Origin: Tetrahymena elliotti 4EA
Lineage: Eukaryota; Ciliophora; Oligohymenophorea; Hymenostomatida; Tetrahymenidae
Length of the DNA: 64,000 bases
Direction: 5' to 3'
NCBI GenBank assembly: GCA_000231825.2
Contig: JH720301.1
Span: 982,874-1,046,873 of the forward strand
Shown piece after piece: positions 28,488 to 46,166 of this stretch (position 1 is its first letter; every line of letters starts with the position of its first letter). The notes below the pieces were generated by a model that did no database searches, was not told the DNA's origin, and worked only from the letters and a program-made list of their open reading frames with translations. Position numbers and translations under genes: made by a program.

Positions 28488-29176
28488 CATTTTTAATATA
28501 AAAGAGAAACTTAAAATTTTAATACAAAATAGCTAATTCAATTTACCTTATAAAATAAAGTAAATTTTACTTATTTTTTTATGAATATAAAATAAAGTAA
28601 TCTATGAACAAGCTAATAATTAATATTTATGATTACAATAATATATGAAATACAAAAATGATTAACAACAAACATTTAATAAAATAATTTTCATTTTTAA
28701 AAAGAAATAAAATTTTTAAACTTTCTAAATAAATAAATTAAAAAATATTACTAAAATAATAAAATTGACTGATTGAAAGAATAATATTTATTGTTTGTAC
28801 TAATACATTTAATATTTAACAGTATCAAATTTGATTTTCTAAATTTTACTACTAAATCCAAAAATATATATAATATGCACAAGATTTTTAAATTCATTCA
28901 AAGAGGAACATAAAAATAATTTGATCGTTATTTATTAAAGTTGATTGTTAGGTAGCATCCTTTCTTTTTTTTTTCTTGCTTGTTTGATTGATTGATGTTA
29001 TTTAGCTTGCTATAAATTAAAGAAAAAAACAAACAATCAAATTCTCAATTAAATTTGAATACTACAAAATTCGGATTTAAATTAATTAAAAAAACAAAGA
29101 GTTTAATTCAGTATTTAACGTAGAAATAAAAGAGTAATATAAATTAAAATCATATTCTAGCTTGTTTTAGAACACC
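28488..29176. other. Gene-free spacer
   Basis: A/T-rich. It contains an imperfect inverted patch around 28980-29040 (GCTTGTTTGATTGATTG against CAAACAATCAAA). No coding frame is seen. Confidence 0.45.
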
Positions 29177-32100
29177 ATGATTATGGAATAAGATTCATAA
29201 ATTGTAAATAATATTGATAACTTACAAGGTACTCAATTAAATATTTTATTTGTACATTTTCAAATTTTGTTGATTATAATTAATTAGCATATTGTGAGCT
29301 TTTAAAGTAGCAAGGATATAATGAAGAAGAAATTGGATAAATTATATAATAAGAGTTAAGCGATTAATAGGAAGCTTTTCTTAGTGACAATTAAGCTCAG
29401 TATCAAGATGGCCAATAATAAAAGACTTATTTGCAAGGATAAGAACAATAAGATTATTATTAATAATAGATGAAATATGATCAAGAATAAGAGTATAATT
29501 AAGAAATAAATTCTGAGAATGAATATTAGCAAACGAGAGAGTATGATTAGCATAATTATTTAATTAAGCCTCATGTTGAATAAGATGAGAATGAAGATAA
29601 TCCTCCTATTTTCTCAAGTTTTTCCTAACAATAGTAGTTTGCTTATAATTAGCAACACGCTAATACCGATCAAGAAATATTTAATTTACAAGGTAAGTAA
29701 GAAAATTGCAGAAGAATACTTGGTGAAAAAGACATGACAAATTTTATAAATTAGATGTCTTCATCATCAAGCAATGTTTCATAAAATAAATTTGAGTAAA
29801 TTTAAAGAAATAAGTTATAAATGCTGAATGAACCAGTTTCAAGAGGTAGCATAAGTATTTCTAACAGCCAAAAGGATGATTCAATTTAACAATTTGCTCC
29901 ACTTCGTAACAGTGAAAGATAGAATTCAGAAAGTTTTAACTCTTAAAATAATTATAAAAATTAATCAAAAAATGATTAAAAAATTCCATCTGCTAAATCA
30001 GGTTTGCAGTAATGGAACAACAATTAAAATATTAAGTAGAATAAGCCTAATTTAAAAAAGGATGAAAATTAATTTAACAATTCAACTGTTAATTTCATTC
30101 ATCATTCTTACTAAAATAAAATTGGAGAATATCAAAAAATTTAAAATAAATCTAGAAGTAAAACACCTACAAAGGTATAAAAACCAGTAAAAAATATATC
30201 CTAGGAAGAGAAATAGCTTATTTAGTTAAAGAATAAATTAAGAACAGTATTTACATTTTATGTTTCATTTGGAGATAGAATAAACGTTAACTACCTCAAG
30301 TCAAATAAATTTCATAAAATGATGTCAGACGCGCAATTAAAAGACAACCTTATTCTCACATAAAATAGACTTGATTTAATGTTTGTAAAGGAAAATCATA
30401 ACAAACACAATATGGATTTTGACACTTTCCTTACTTTAATAGCTAAAATTGCTATTTTAAAATTTCCTTAATACACAGATGCTCAAGCATTACAGATGAT
30501 ACTTCAAAATCACTTCTTGCCATTATATGACAATATTATGGCTGAGACTGATCTAGGAGAAGATGAAATAAAATTCAAAGAACCTATTGATGAAGGTCCT
30601 TTATATATCTTAAAAGAAATAACTCCAGTCATTCAATTAATTTACCAAGTAAATAAATAAGATTTGAATATAATTTGAATAAAATTTTAATTTAATAAAA
30701 ATAAAGCATTACTTTCCTTTTGAATGGAAAAATAGAGGAAACGAAGCCCAGGTTAAATAAAAATCTGAAACAGCCATATTCTAATTTTTAAAGGAATATG
30801 ATATTTGTCCTAATTTGATAACAAAATCCTCTGCTTTCTTGCTTTTTAGAGAGATTCTTGATACTCAAATTGACAGTCTATGCAGAAATCCATAGCTAAT
30901 AAGTTTATCATCTTTTCTTTCAGATGACTTAGGTCAGTGCTTTACATTTTGGAAATATGCAATATATTTAATCAGAATAGCTAATGTTTGTTATTCAAAT
31001 TTATTCAATCAGCTTGAATAACCAGCTGAAGGAGCAAATAGGACAGTTGCAGAAAAATTAGCTTTCTTACTTGAGAGAATGGAGCTTTCAGCAGGTTTTT
31101 TGAACCTTGATAAAAAGAATTTATCCCACTAATCTTTGATAATTAAGAAGAAGGTTCTTAACAGGGTAATATCTTTTATACATTTTTGTTTGATTTTTAA
31201 AAATAATTTTTTAATCCATAGATGTTGAGCAATGGGAGCATTATTGGAAGTTGCCAAATTTCTAGTTTAAATAATTAATCATCTTTTAATAACATTAGCT
31301 CTTAGCTTGTATTAAATTAATAATAATATTAAAATAGCTCAAGTAATACCACAGAAACCTAATCTAATTTACAAAGTAATTAGGAAAATAGCTCTGTACA
31401 ATCCTAAACTTCTAGTAGAGTTACAAGAAGTAGGAGTGATCTTCGTCTTAGATAATCTTGCAACAACCTTACTGAAATGCAATAGCAGAATGTTAGAAAT
31501 TATTCTCCGATGGGTTTTACTAATTACTCATAAAAATTAAATGAGCAATAAAGATAAGTGATGATTGCTCATATTTAAAATATGCAAAACTATAAGCTGT
31601 TTAAGAATCCTCTTGGCTTAGTTGACATCTAATGCGTTGAAAATATTAAATTAATTGACCAATTTTCAGATCGTTTACTAGTAATTTTCTAATCGTATTG
31701 CAGTTTCGGTGATGCCATGAATACTCAATGGATGAAATCTTCAAAATATACTAAATTAATGAGAGAGGCTAATATAATAAATTTAAATTAAATATCAAGC
31801 TAATAAGGGAGTGTAATGTAAAATTAAAATTTGCTTTAAGCTTGTTCAGAAGATGGAAATAGAAATCTAACTGGTTGTGATATTGATTTAATTTTTATTA
31901 AAGCCAGTAAAAAGCGCTCAGCATAGTCTATTGGATCTGCTTCTTAGTAAGAATCAAATAAATAAGGTAAGTTATTTTTTATTTAGATTTCTAATAGTTG
32001 CTATTCAATTACTTAAAAGGAAGTTCATTCGAAAATTTTTTTTGGTTACACAATAAAAATTAAAAAAAATAATTAATCTTATAATTTATTGTGAATTGGT

Positions 32101-33426
32101 TTATTATTAAATTTTAACTTAAGATATTGTTTTAAGATGCTATAATAAATATTTTATTTACATTATTTTTTTCAAATAGACACTATGAAATAACAGTAGA
32201 GGTTGGATTTTGAGTAGTTTTTAGTATCACTAGAGATGGTTGCTCAAAAGCTATACAAAGAGATAAGTCTAGGTGAAGGTCTAAATCAATTGCTCTAGAA
32301 TAATATATTACCTGTATTAGATAATGAAGTAAATTCAAATGATAATAAAAAAAACAATACAGGTAGCATAAGCAAATCGGTTCACTCAACAACTCAGAAT
32401 GAGCATGTAACTATTCTTATGGAGATATTAAAAGACTAAGAAATTGTTGAATTGCTTGGAATGATTCATAAAGTAAAAAAAATATTAATAAGATAAAAAT
32501 CTTTAAATAGTGACTTATTTTTTGATAATTTAAATAAAATAGACAATGATGGTTTATTTCAAGTACTACTCACAAAATAAAAATACAATAGACTTTGACA
32601 AATTTGTTAAATTTTGCAAAGATTTTGGTATCTTCCCAGACATAATTCCAAAATCAAGGCTGCTCAAAATATTTAACACCTTAGCTCAAATTTATAATAC
32701 GACTGAAATGGCCTAAGCATAAATGTAGGCTTAATCTAGTTACAATGAGAAACCTATTATCGATTAGCATCTATTCATAGAGGCCATAGCATTATGTGCT
32801 TTTGAAGTTCCCTATTCAGATCCCTAGCCAAATGAAATAGAAAAGGTATTTAATTTTTTTGATTAAAATATTTAAACTTCAAAAAGATGTCAGCTACTTT
32901 CTATCTAATATTTAAAGGCATCAGAGTATTTCCTAGCTAGTAAAATATGAATAAAAATAGCTTAAAACTTATTTCTCAATAAGTCTTTTTAAGAAAGAAA
33001 ATAATATTTTTAAAATTTTGAAGTATTTTTTTGTTATAATCTAGATTTGTTATCTTGTTGAAAGAATGAATCAATCAGGAGGTCAAATTTTAATTCAAAA
33101 GCAAATAGGACACACAAGGTTTGTTTATTAGATAATTAACTGATTTTTTAATAAAATTTTACATTAAAAATATAAATAGATCTTAAAGTAGTAGCAGCGT
33201 AAGTTGGGATATTATCCAGCCTATAAGAAAAAAATATCCACATCTATTTATCTGTAACAACTAAAGCTAATTTAGTACTTAAAACTAGATTCTTTCTTAA
33301 AATGGTCAAATATATAGCTAAAGTAGTCAAATAAAATAGTCTCATAGCACTCAAAATGGTATTTAAAAAGGAAATATGTTTGATGATATAATGAAGCGTA
33401 ATTTAAATATGCAAAGCCATAATTGA
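29177..33426 (+). CDS. Large protein with two p25-alpha/TPPP-like and two helical modules
   Basis: Eight exons (introns 29229-29287, 30649-30706, 31166-31221, 31967-32179, 32473-32542, 32846-33044, 33119-33179) join in phase to 1177 residues. The first 330 residues are Gln/Asn/Glu-rich and disordered. Then comes a p25-alpha/TPPP-like EF-hand-type module: FYVSFGDRINVNYLKSNKF, RLDLMFVKENHNKHNMDFDTF, LIAKIAILKFP. A helical module follows, with FLKEYDICPNLITKSSAFLLF. A Ser/Asn/Gln linker leads to a second pair: FQSYCSFGDAMNTQWMKSSKY...GCDIDLIFIKAS...LDFEQFLVSLEMVAQKLY, then FDKFVKFCKDFGIFPDIIPKSRLLKIF. So the order is A1-B1-linker-A2-B2, an internal duplication. TPPP proteins bind and bundle microtubules and are common in ciliated cells, so a ciliary or cortical microtubule role is plausible. 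The p25-alpha call rests on visible motif spacing and was not tested by search. Confidence 0.85.
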
Positions 33427-33768
33427 AAATGATCTTTTTTAGACTTAAAAAAAACTAATTAAAATATGCAAATTAATATTGAATATAGATTATATAAAAA
33501 AATGGAGTTTATTTTGTATAAAATGAATATTATTAAGTTAAAATCTCTTTTTTATTATAATATGATTGTTCTCAAAAATGTAATCAAAGGCTTGAAATAA
33601 ATAGCAAGTCAACTCTTTCTCTTTTACTTTTTTTCGATTCTATTTTTATCACTATAATTGTGGATAGATTTTTAAATAACTAACAAACTAACTTTGTAAA
33701 CTTGGCTAAGCCTTTCATCCCCTTAATATGTTTATAATTGCTTTTAATGATTACAAAATTTTATAACT
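33427..33768. other. Short spacer
   Basis: A/T-rich sequence between two plus-strand genes. It probably holds the 3' UTR of one and the promoter of the next. Confidence 0.5.
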
Positions 33769-34604
33769 ATGAATAATAATTAATTTATTAAAAAAAGAAT
33801 AAAAAAACATAAATAAAAAGAAAAAATAATAATCCTTTCAATATCTACCCTTCTGACAAATAGAAATGAAAAGTAAAATAAATAAAATATCAAAAATATT
33901 GTTTATTAATCTTAATTTCACTTCTACCATATAGGTAATATCAATGATCTATCTTTTTCTTCTGTTTGTACTGATGCTTCTCTAGATAATAGGTCAAAAG
34001 GGAGACAAGCAAAATCAGAGTCTCCATCTCTACTTAAAACAAAAAATTAAAATAGCCTAGCGAAAAGCAATTTCTGTCCAAATAATAAACCAGCTCTGAC
34101 AAAATCAAGTAAAAATTAAATAAAAAAATATTATCATTTTTTAATTTATTTTTGTTTAAAAATAGATACTGTATAGCTAGATATAAAAAGTCGTTCTTCT
34201 AAAGGCGAATCCCCACAAAATTCTTCACCAAGGAATGCCCCCTTTAATCCATAAAATGCTAAATTAAAAAACTTGATAAATTCTATAGAAAAAATACTTG
34301 TAGATGAGCATAAATAAACTGAGCAGTTAGTCTCCAATATTAATAAATAAGTTAATGCCATCAATAGAAAGTTTAATGTAAGCACAAACATAATCTCTTT
34401 ATACATTTATTTAATTATTATTTATAATAATAGAAAACAAGCGCTGATAGTAAAAAAGCTGATAATTTACTCTTCACTAGTGGAGAATAGAAACAATTGA
34501 TAGAAATTTATAATTAAAGTGTCAAAGATATGTATACAAGTAAGAGTTCAGGTATGAACTACTTCAAGTAAAAAATTCTTAAGTAGAATGAGGAATTAAG
34601 CTGA
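33769..34604 (+). CDS. Small basic coiled-coil protein, unknown
   Basis: Three exons (introns 34109-34165 and 34378-34433) give 240 residues ending in TGA. The first intron has a length divisible by three and no TGA, so its retention would keep the frame. The N-terminus is Lys/Asn/Gln-rich. The middle is Ser/Arg/Lys-rich with short Ser-Pro sites (KSESPSLL, KGESPQNSSPRN), typical of phosphorylated linkers. The last 110 residues form a helical coiled coil (LKNLINSIEKILVDEHKQTEQLV, then QLIEIYNQSVKDMYTSK). The start is uncertain, because the first 50 codons are A/T-rich and could be leader. Function is unknown. Confidence 0.6.
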
Positions 34605-36495
34605 TAAAATATTTCATAACAAATCTCTGTACATATAATTTTTCAATCAGAATCTAATCTTCCTTGCAAAAAAAAAATCTTATTAAAATCAAAATATTTA
34701 AAAAAAACACTTTCAAAATAAAATATTAATCATTTAATCATTATCAGTAAAATTTTTAATTCAACCAATTCTAATCAATTAATACTTGCAATTAAATATA
34801 ATTAAAATATATTACTACTAACTAATTATTATATCTGAAATTTAACTGTTATTATTTGTTATATATATTTTCTCTTATACCTTCAAATTAATTTCACCTG
34901 CTCACACTATTCACTATTTTCTCTTTAATATAAATCACTTCCTTCATATTTTTCAATTTTCTTTTTATTTAATTCTACACATTCTAAATAATAAATAAAA
35001 GACAATACTAACTATTTAACATTTTCAAAAATTTTAGGTACCAATTATTATTTATTTAAAGCCATACATTAAAACAACAAAAACATTTTGATCCATATTA
35101 TCAGTGCTGAAATCAAAAAATAAAAAATAAATTTTGATTCAAATACTTACTGCTTACTGTTAAATAAAAAGATTAATAATTCATAATTTTATTTTATTAT
35201 TATATTTAAAAAATTATAATTTATTTCTGTGAAAATAAATTTCTATTATTCTCATAAAAAATATTTTCTCAACTTAGTTTTTTAAAATAAAAATTCATTT
35301 ACAAAAATATTCTCAACCAAAAATAAAATTTTTTAGATTTCTTTTTATTAATATAATTTTAGATTTATTTGAATATGTCTTATTTCTTAAAAAGAACAAG
35401 TTTTATTTTTTTATTTTTTTCAAATATCTTTTTTGATAACATTATTTGATATCTAAATTTTTATAAAATAAATTTTCGATTCTCACTTTTATCAAGAATA
35501 TAGAACATTTTAAGTTTTTTTAAAATTATTTCTAATCATTACTATATAAAAAAATCAAAATAATTAAAAATTTTTCAATTTTAATTGAGAGTGGCAGATA
35601 TTATTCTTACTTTGATAATTTTTTATATTTTTTTGTGTTTTTTAAATCCTTTTGATGAGTAAATACATCAAAATGGAAAAAATAACTGAGTCAAATTTTG
35701 AAGAACCAAGGAAATGAAATCTAAAAATGCATAAAAAATTTAAGATTATATATTTCTATGTTTATAAACTACAAAAGACTAATAGCTTTTTTGTATCTTT
35801 ATTGGCTAGAAGTAAAAAAATATGATAACTTTTAGAAAATTAAATTAGAAAAAGAATTGAATATTATATTTAAAATAGAAATTAAACTAGCATTAAATAT
35901 AAAAGGAGTAATAAATATTCTTAAATTAAATGGAGAAGGAATAATTAATAAGCCAAATCATATAACCAAATAAATGAATATTGCATAAAGATAATTAATT
36001 GAAATAATTTGAATTTATAATAATGTCATTTTGATTGATACAATAGATATGCAAAAGATATAAATTGTGGATCGTTAACATTTTCTTATTTTTCTTGTTT
36101 TTTAATAATTTACAAGTTTTTTTTGAATTAAATTTGCTATATCGTTAAAATATTAAATGAATGAATGATTAGATTAATTTGATTAATAAATCCATATTAT
36201 CATTTAATTTCATTTAATTTGGTTAATCATAACAACCAAATCAAATCAAATAAAGATTAAACACTCTATGTAAAAATAAATGAAATAAGAAAAAGGAAAA
36301 TATAAATAATTTATTAACAATCAATATTAAATAATAACTCTTTTTTGAAAGTATTAAAAAAGAAAGAAAAATAAAAGCAATAGCAGAGAGATAAGTGTTG
36401 TTATTCTGCAAAGATAAATATAAGTATAGCAGAGCTAGCGCAACTATAATATTCTTTAAGCTTAAAAGCACCAAAAATATAACATCTCTATAGAA
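34605..36495. other. Gene-free spacer and Polo kinase upstream region
   Basis: About 1.9 kb of A/T-rich sequence. An open frame on the minus strand at 36241-36474 is purely hydrophobic and lies over the probable 5' UTR of the kinase; I treat it as chance. No other feature is seen. Confidence 0.5.
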
Positions 36496-41139
<4,644 letters not shown>

Positions 41140-42208
41140 GTTATAAAACATTGATAGAACCCCCATAAATTTCTTTAATTAAAGAAAAAATTGTACATAT
41201 TAGATTTTATAATATAAAATAGATTTTTACAGCTTAAAAACTACAGCATAATTAAGAAAATAAAAAAATAAATTTATCTATAAATCAATCAACCAACCAA
41301 TTAATTCAAAAATAAATAAAAAATTAATTAATTAATTAATATCTCTTAAGTACTTAATAATGACTTAAAAAGATACTAACTAAAAGATGAAAAAAGAATG
41401 TGTAGATTATATTTATACCTTAATGATTTTTATTACTTGCCCTAATAATTAATAAATAATATATATATTAATAAATGTTATTATATTTTACTCATATGTC
41501 TATTGTTATAATTATTCTCAATTCTTTATGGTATAATTTCATCAATTAGCTTCATTTTCATTTAAATAAATTAATTTTATGTCTCATTAATCAAATAACC
41601 TTTAGCTATCAGTAAAATATTAAGAAACAATATTTATCTTTTTTATTTCTTTATTCTTTATCAAACAAATCATTATCAAAAAAAAGTATTTTTTAAGGCC
41701 TAATTTTCTTGATTCTGAAAATAGGTACTTCTATTATTTATCTTAAAAAATAAATTAAATAAAAATCTTTTGATTAGTAATAGAATCTATTTATATAGAT
41801 ATAAAAAATTTGTGTGATTGGTTAAAAATTAAAGAAAGGAATAACAATAAATCATTCATTCATAAATAAATAGCTAAAAAATAGAAGAGATTATAAACTA
41901 TTTATAACAAAATAGAATAGAAAATATTAAAAAAATTTTTAAAATATTTTCTAATAGGCATTCATTATTAATTTCATATTTATTTTATTTTATAGATAAA
42001 AATAAAAGTATTTTATTTATTATGCGCTTTTTGTGAAAATAAAAATATTTTTTATTTTAATTAAAAATATTTGTCTCATATTTTTGATAAAAATCAAATT
42101 TTATATATTCTATCTGAAGTTCTAGGTGATAATTGTTAAAAAAGTAATTAATTACAAAAGATCATAATTTATCATTTTGAATAAAAACAAGCAAAAGCAA
42201 AATTATAA
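41140..42208. other. Gene-free spacer
   Basis: Very A/T-rich, with an (AATT)n run at about 41322-41341. I see no coding frame. Confidence 0.5.
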
Positions 42209-44823
42209 ATGGAGCAAGAGTCTATTAAACTCAACTTAGATAAATAATTCTTTGACTAGGAAAAGAAAAAAGAAGAATTAAGGGAGGAAATTGATAATTT
42301 AAGAAGAAAAATTACTAAAGCATTTACCTACAATTAGCAAGATGAAGTAAAACAATATAAAGAATTAAAAGAAAAAAAAGAGGATGAAGTGCAATTAGTA
42401 GAAAAAGAGATTAAGTCCTAAATTAATAAACTATTAAATGATCTTAAAGAAAGTAATACTAAATGGATTATTCTGTGCTATCATGATAGAATATCTAGTT
42501 TTTCTTTAGATACATTCATTAAAGTTTCCTAAAAATTGGATCTTTAAGTTAAAAATACTCCTAAATCGCTTGTCATTGCCCGCCCATTAAGCCATGGGAA
42601 AAAGATTGATGAGTTAATTTTAATTTCCAAAAAGGAAACGGAGTCGGCTTCGACTAAAATTAATAAAAAATGCAACAATTAGTAAGAACTAGGATCAGGA
42701 CCAGAACCAGAAAATAGTTAAACAATAAACTTAAAGCCTGAAGATAACTAAAAAATTGTATCAAAAGAAAATCCAGAAATTGTACAGCCTTTGAATACCT
42801 AAGAAGAAGCAACAAAAGAGTAGAAGGAGAAGGTAAACTAATCCAAAAAAAGTTAACAGAATAATCAAAATTAAAGCAACAAATAAGCAAGCGGAGCTAA
42901 TAAAAATGACAAAAATGGCAAGAAACCAAATAATAGTTAATTACAAAATAAAGAAGAAGAAAATATCACTGATATTATCAAAAACCCTTTTGAAAATTAA
43001 GAAAAAAAGAAGGATAAGAATGTGATCCTTCAGGAGCTAGAAGAAGAGCAAAAAGAAATGTCAAAAAAGGATATTATTGAATCTCTAGATATCCCAGCAG
43101 ATAGTGTTAAAGGATACAAAATAGTCTAAATGACAGATGAATATTTACTAACAATAAGTGTTAATAAACCTGAACAAAACAGTTTCCCTATCGAAAAATA
43201 TAATGTCTACTTAATTAAAGAAAAGGAAATAGCTTAATAAATCTCAAGTGATCAGATTAAATAAAAAGCTGATATATTTTTCTTGCTCCCATACGAGAAA
43301 TAATATTTGTGCTCTTCTCACTCAAAAGCTAAAACTATTGAAATAAATTTGTAAAACATACCTCAATCCTATATCTTAGGCTTGAGTGAAGAAACATCTT
43401 ACTTTTAAATTGCCATAACAGCTATAACATAAAATCCACAATCACTAGACTATGAATTGGAAAGTAAAATAACTCACACTTTTAGATTAAATATGCCAAA
43501 AATTATCTTAAAGAAAACTCGTTTACTTGTAGCAGGCTCATGTGAACTCATAAATTAAAACTTCTTTTAAAATTAAGATGAATTCATCTCAAATTATAGC
43601 TAAAAACATCAAGCAATGAAAAACTTCATCACCCTAAATGGTTAATTATTCAACTAAGTATAAATATAGTCTATTAACATGGGTTAAAGTGCAATGATCC
43701 TTTTAAAGAATGGCTAAGTTATCCAATGGGGAAATGTCTTATATTTCAACGAAGGAGTTAAAGAATGTGATTTATCTAAGCTTCAAGAAGAAACTGGTAA
43801 ATTCCGTACAGAAGATCCCTTTATGCCTGTTGAACATCCTCTTGTGTTTACAAAAATTGCACAAGGAAAGTCACACTATGTAATATTTTTTTTTTTAAAT
43901 TATTTAATGTTTTCTAAAATTATCTTTAAAATCAATAGGTTGGAGTTACTATCGATGGTAAAGTCTACTCATGGGGAAAGAACAAATATGGTCAATTAGG
44001 TCACTAAAACTATATTTCTTATGAAGAACCCAAGAGAATTGAATATCTATTTACAAATAAAATATTTATTGTGAATGTACAGTGTGGTGACAACTTTACT
44101 GTTTGTTAAAGTTAAGATGGATATCTCTATACTTTTGGTAAAAATTAATCTTTAGAAGGTCTACCTATCAAAGATCGTTATGAAAATACTATCAATTTTT
44201 GTAACAAAGGAATTAATTAATTAGTTCCCAGAAAGATACCTTTTGATCAAAAAATTATTTCCTATTCATGTGGAAAGGGTCATTGCCTCTTTATCACAGA
44301 CAAAAAACTCTGCTACGGATGGGGAGATAATAAATATTAATAAATATCATCTTGCGAATTTTATGGATTAATTGAAAATTTTGCTGCTCCTATTCCTATT
44401 AATCAAAATATTAATAAATAATTGTTCTTCAAAAAGGTTTTCTGCTCGGACAAATCTAATTGTGCAATAATGTAGAATTAAGAAACACAAGAGTAGTTTA
44501 TAATTTAGTGGGGTGGAAATAATACCTAAATGAATAAAATTGTTTTAACTTAACCTGAAGGTTATACTAATTCAAATAATTCTTCAAGATCTCAACCTAT
44601 TACCAACTTTGATAACTTTTATACAAATACTTACTCAAGTATGTTAGTCTAAAACTAAAATGGAAACATTAAATTATACTCAAGTGGAAAAAATATGTTC
44701 TATTCTTTAGGAGTGAATACCAAAGATATTAAAAATTTATAGATGGTTGCTATCTCTCCTTGCTCTGAAATACTAGAAGTCTCTTTTGGCAGTAAACATA
44801 CCACAGCTTTACTAGTTGTTTGA
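42209..44823 (+). CDS. Coiled-coil and RCC1-repeat (beta-propeller) protein
   Basis: Two exons (intron 43880-43938) give 851 residues. Residues about 15-90 are a charged coiled coil (QEKKKEELREEIDNLRRKI). A domain with KWIILCYHDRISSF follows, then a long Gln/Lys/Glu/Asn-rich linker to about residue 280. A beta-rich domain containing YKIVQMTDEYLLTISVNK and a Fn3-like stretch comes next. The C-terminal 330 residues form RCC1-type repeats: GQVIQWGN, DGKVYSWGKNKYGQLGH, VQCGDNFTVCQSQDGYLYTFGKN, YSCGKGHCLFITD...CYGWGDNKYQQI, and a final SFGSKHTTALLVV. RCC1 propellers act as exchange factors or as scaffolds. Here the partner is unknown, and the coiled coil suggests a structural or trafficking role. 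Confidence 0.9.
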
Positions 44824-46166
44824 AAATTACAAAATTTACTAATCCTATAATAAAAACTACTAAACTTGTCTTTTTAATCTATCTAAATTTATTATTTTAA
44901 GTTTTATTAATTTATAAAATCAAAAATTTGATCAAAAGTTTGATCTATATAATATATTTTGCTCAATTCATAAACTTATTTTATTTTAAATTTACAAAAT
45001 AAATTAAAAAATAATTTTCTTCAACTTTGATTTGAAAAAATTAAAAGTTTAAGGACAGAGTATTTTTAATAGTGGTTATTGTTCAATAATATGATTTTAT
45101 TAATTTGTTTTTAAGTGAAAAATTTAATCAAAAATAAAAAATAGGTTTATTAATCAAACAAAATTTAAAAAAGTACAAATTTGATTAATATGTCTTTTAT
45201 ACACATTTAATTGTTTTGGATACTAAACTTTTAAATATGATGATAAGATTTACATCAAATATATATTAATTAACACTATAAACAAATGAGGAATTTGAGA
45301 TTAATTGGATACTTTCAAAGAAGAGAAAAATTATCAATATTAATAATATTCAGAATATTTTTTCAAATTCATTTTTCATCAAATATTGAAACATTGGAAA
45401 ATAAATAGATAAAGGAATCATTTTATTTTGTATTTATTGAAGTTTAAATATTTGCAAGATAATAATGAAGTAAAAATATATATGGAAGGCAGAAATGACA
45501 TGTATTAGACTTATGGATTACAAAGTTTTCATTTTGTAAACAATTTTCTTTTATATTTAGCTAAATTAAATTAAAAAAAGAAAATCATACTTAAAAAAGA
45601 TTTGGGCTACAAAGAATTTCTTTCATAAAATTTATTGATAGACTTATTGTCGTAAAAGATTTGTTCAAATTATTTTATCTTACATTTGTTTAATTTATAA
45701 TATTATAATTATTTTTATAGCTAAAGTTTAAATATATTTTGGTATTCTAAGCAAGATTATTTTGTGAATATTTTAAATAATTATGATTTTTGCTTATTTC
45801 TTGAAAAAATTGTGGTAATTTATTCATTTTTTATTTTTACTCATAAAATGTAAATAAAAAATAAATTTTCTAATAATAGCTTACTTCTCCTTTATGGATA
45901 CTAGAGAGGGAGAATTTCAATTTTGATAAGTTGTAAAGAAATCAATTGCTTTTTTCTTAAATTCATCAGAACTCACTAATTTTAATAGAGTAAATTTGTT
46001 TGCATCAAACTTTTGAAATCCTTTAGATAATTTGATAAGCAAAGCTTGATAAATAATAACCAATTTATTTAATATCGATATTAGCAAAGTATTACATAAA
46101 AAAGTAGCAATCTATAGTAATACAAAAAAGTTTATTTTAATTTTATTTAAGTAGGAAGATAGCAAT
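44824..46166. other. Gene-free spacer
   Basis: A/T-rich sequence between the RCC1 gene and the channel gene. A short frame from an ATG at about 45463 reaches TGA after 60 or so codons and is not convincing. Confidence 0.5.

Noticed and set aside
29356..29553. Minus-strand hydrophobic frame within the TPPP-like gene
   Set aside because: It is the antisense shadow of the Gln/Asn-rich N-terminus of the plus-strand gene, whose frame is fully supported.
36241..36474. A 77-residue hydrophobic frame on the minus strand just upstream of the Polo kinase
   Set aside because: It lies over the probable kinase 5' UTR with only about 20 bases between the two ATGs. Its Leu/Ile/Phe/Tyr composition is what A/T-rich antisense sequence gives by chance.
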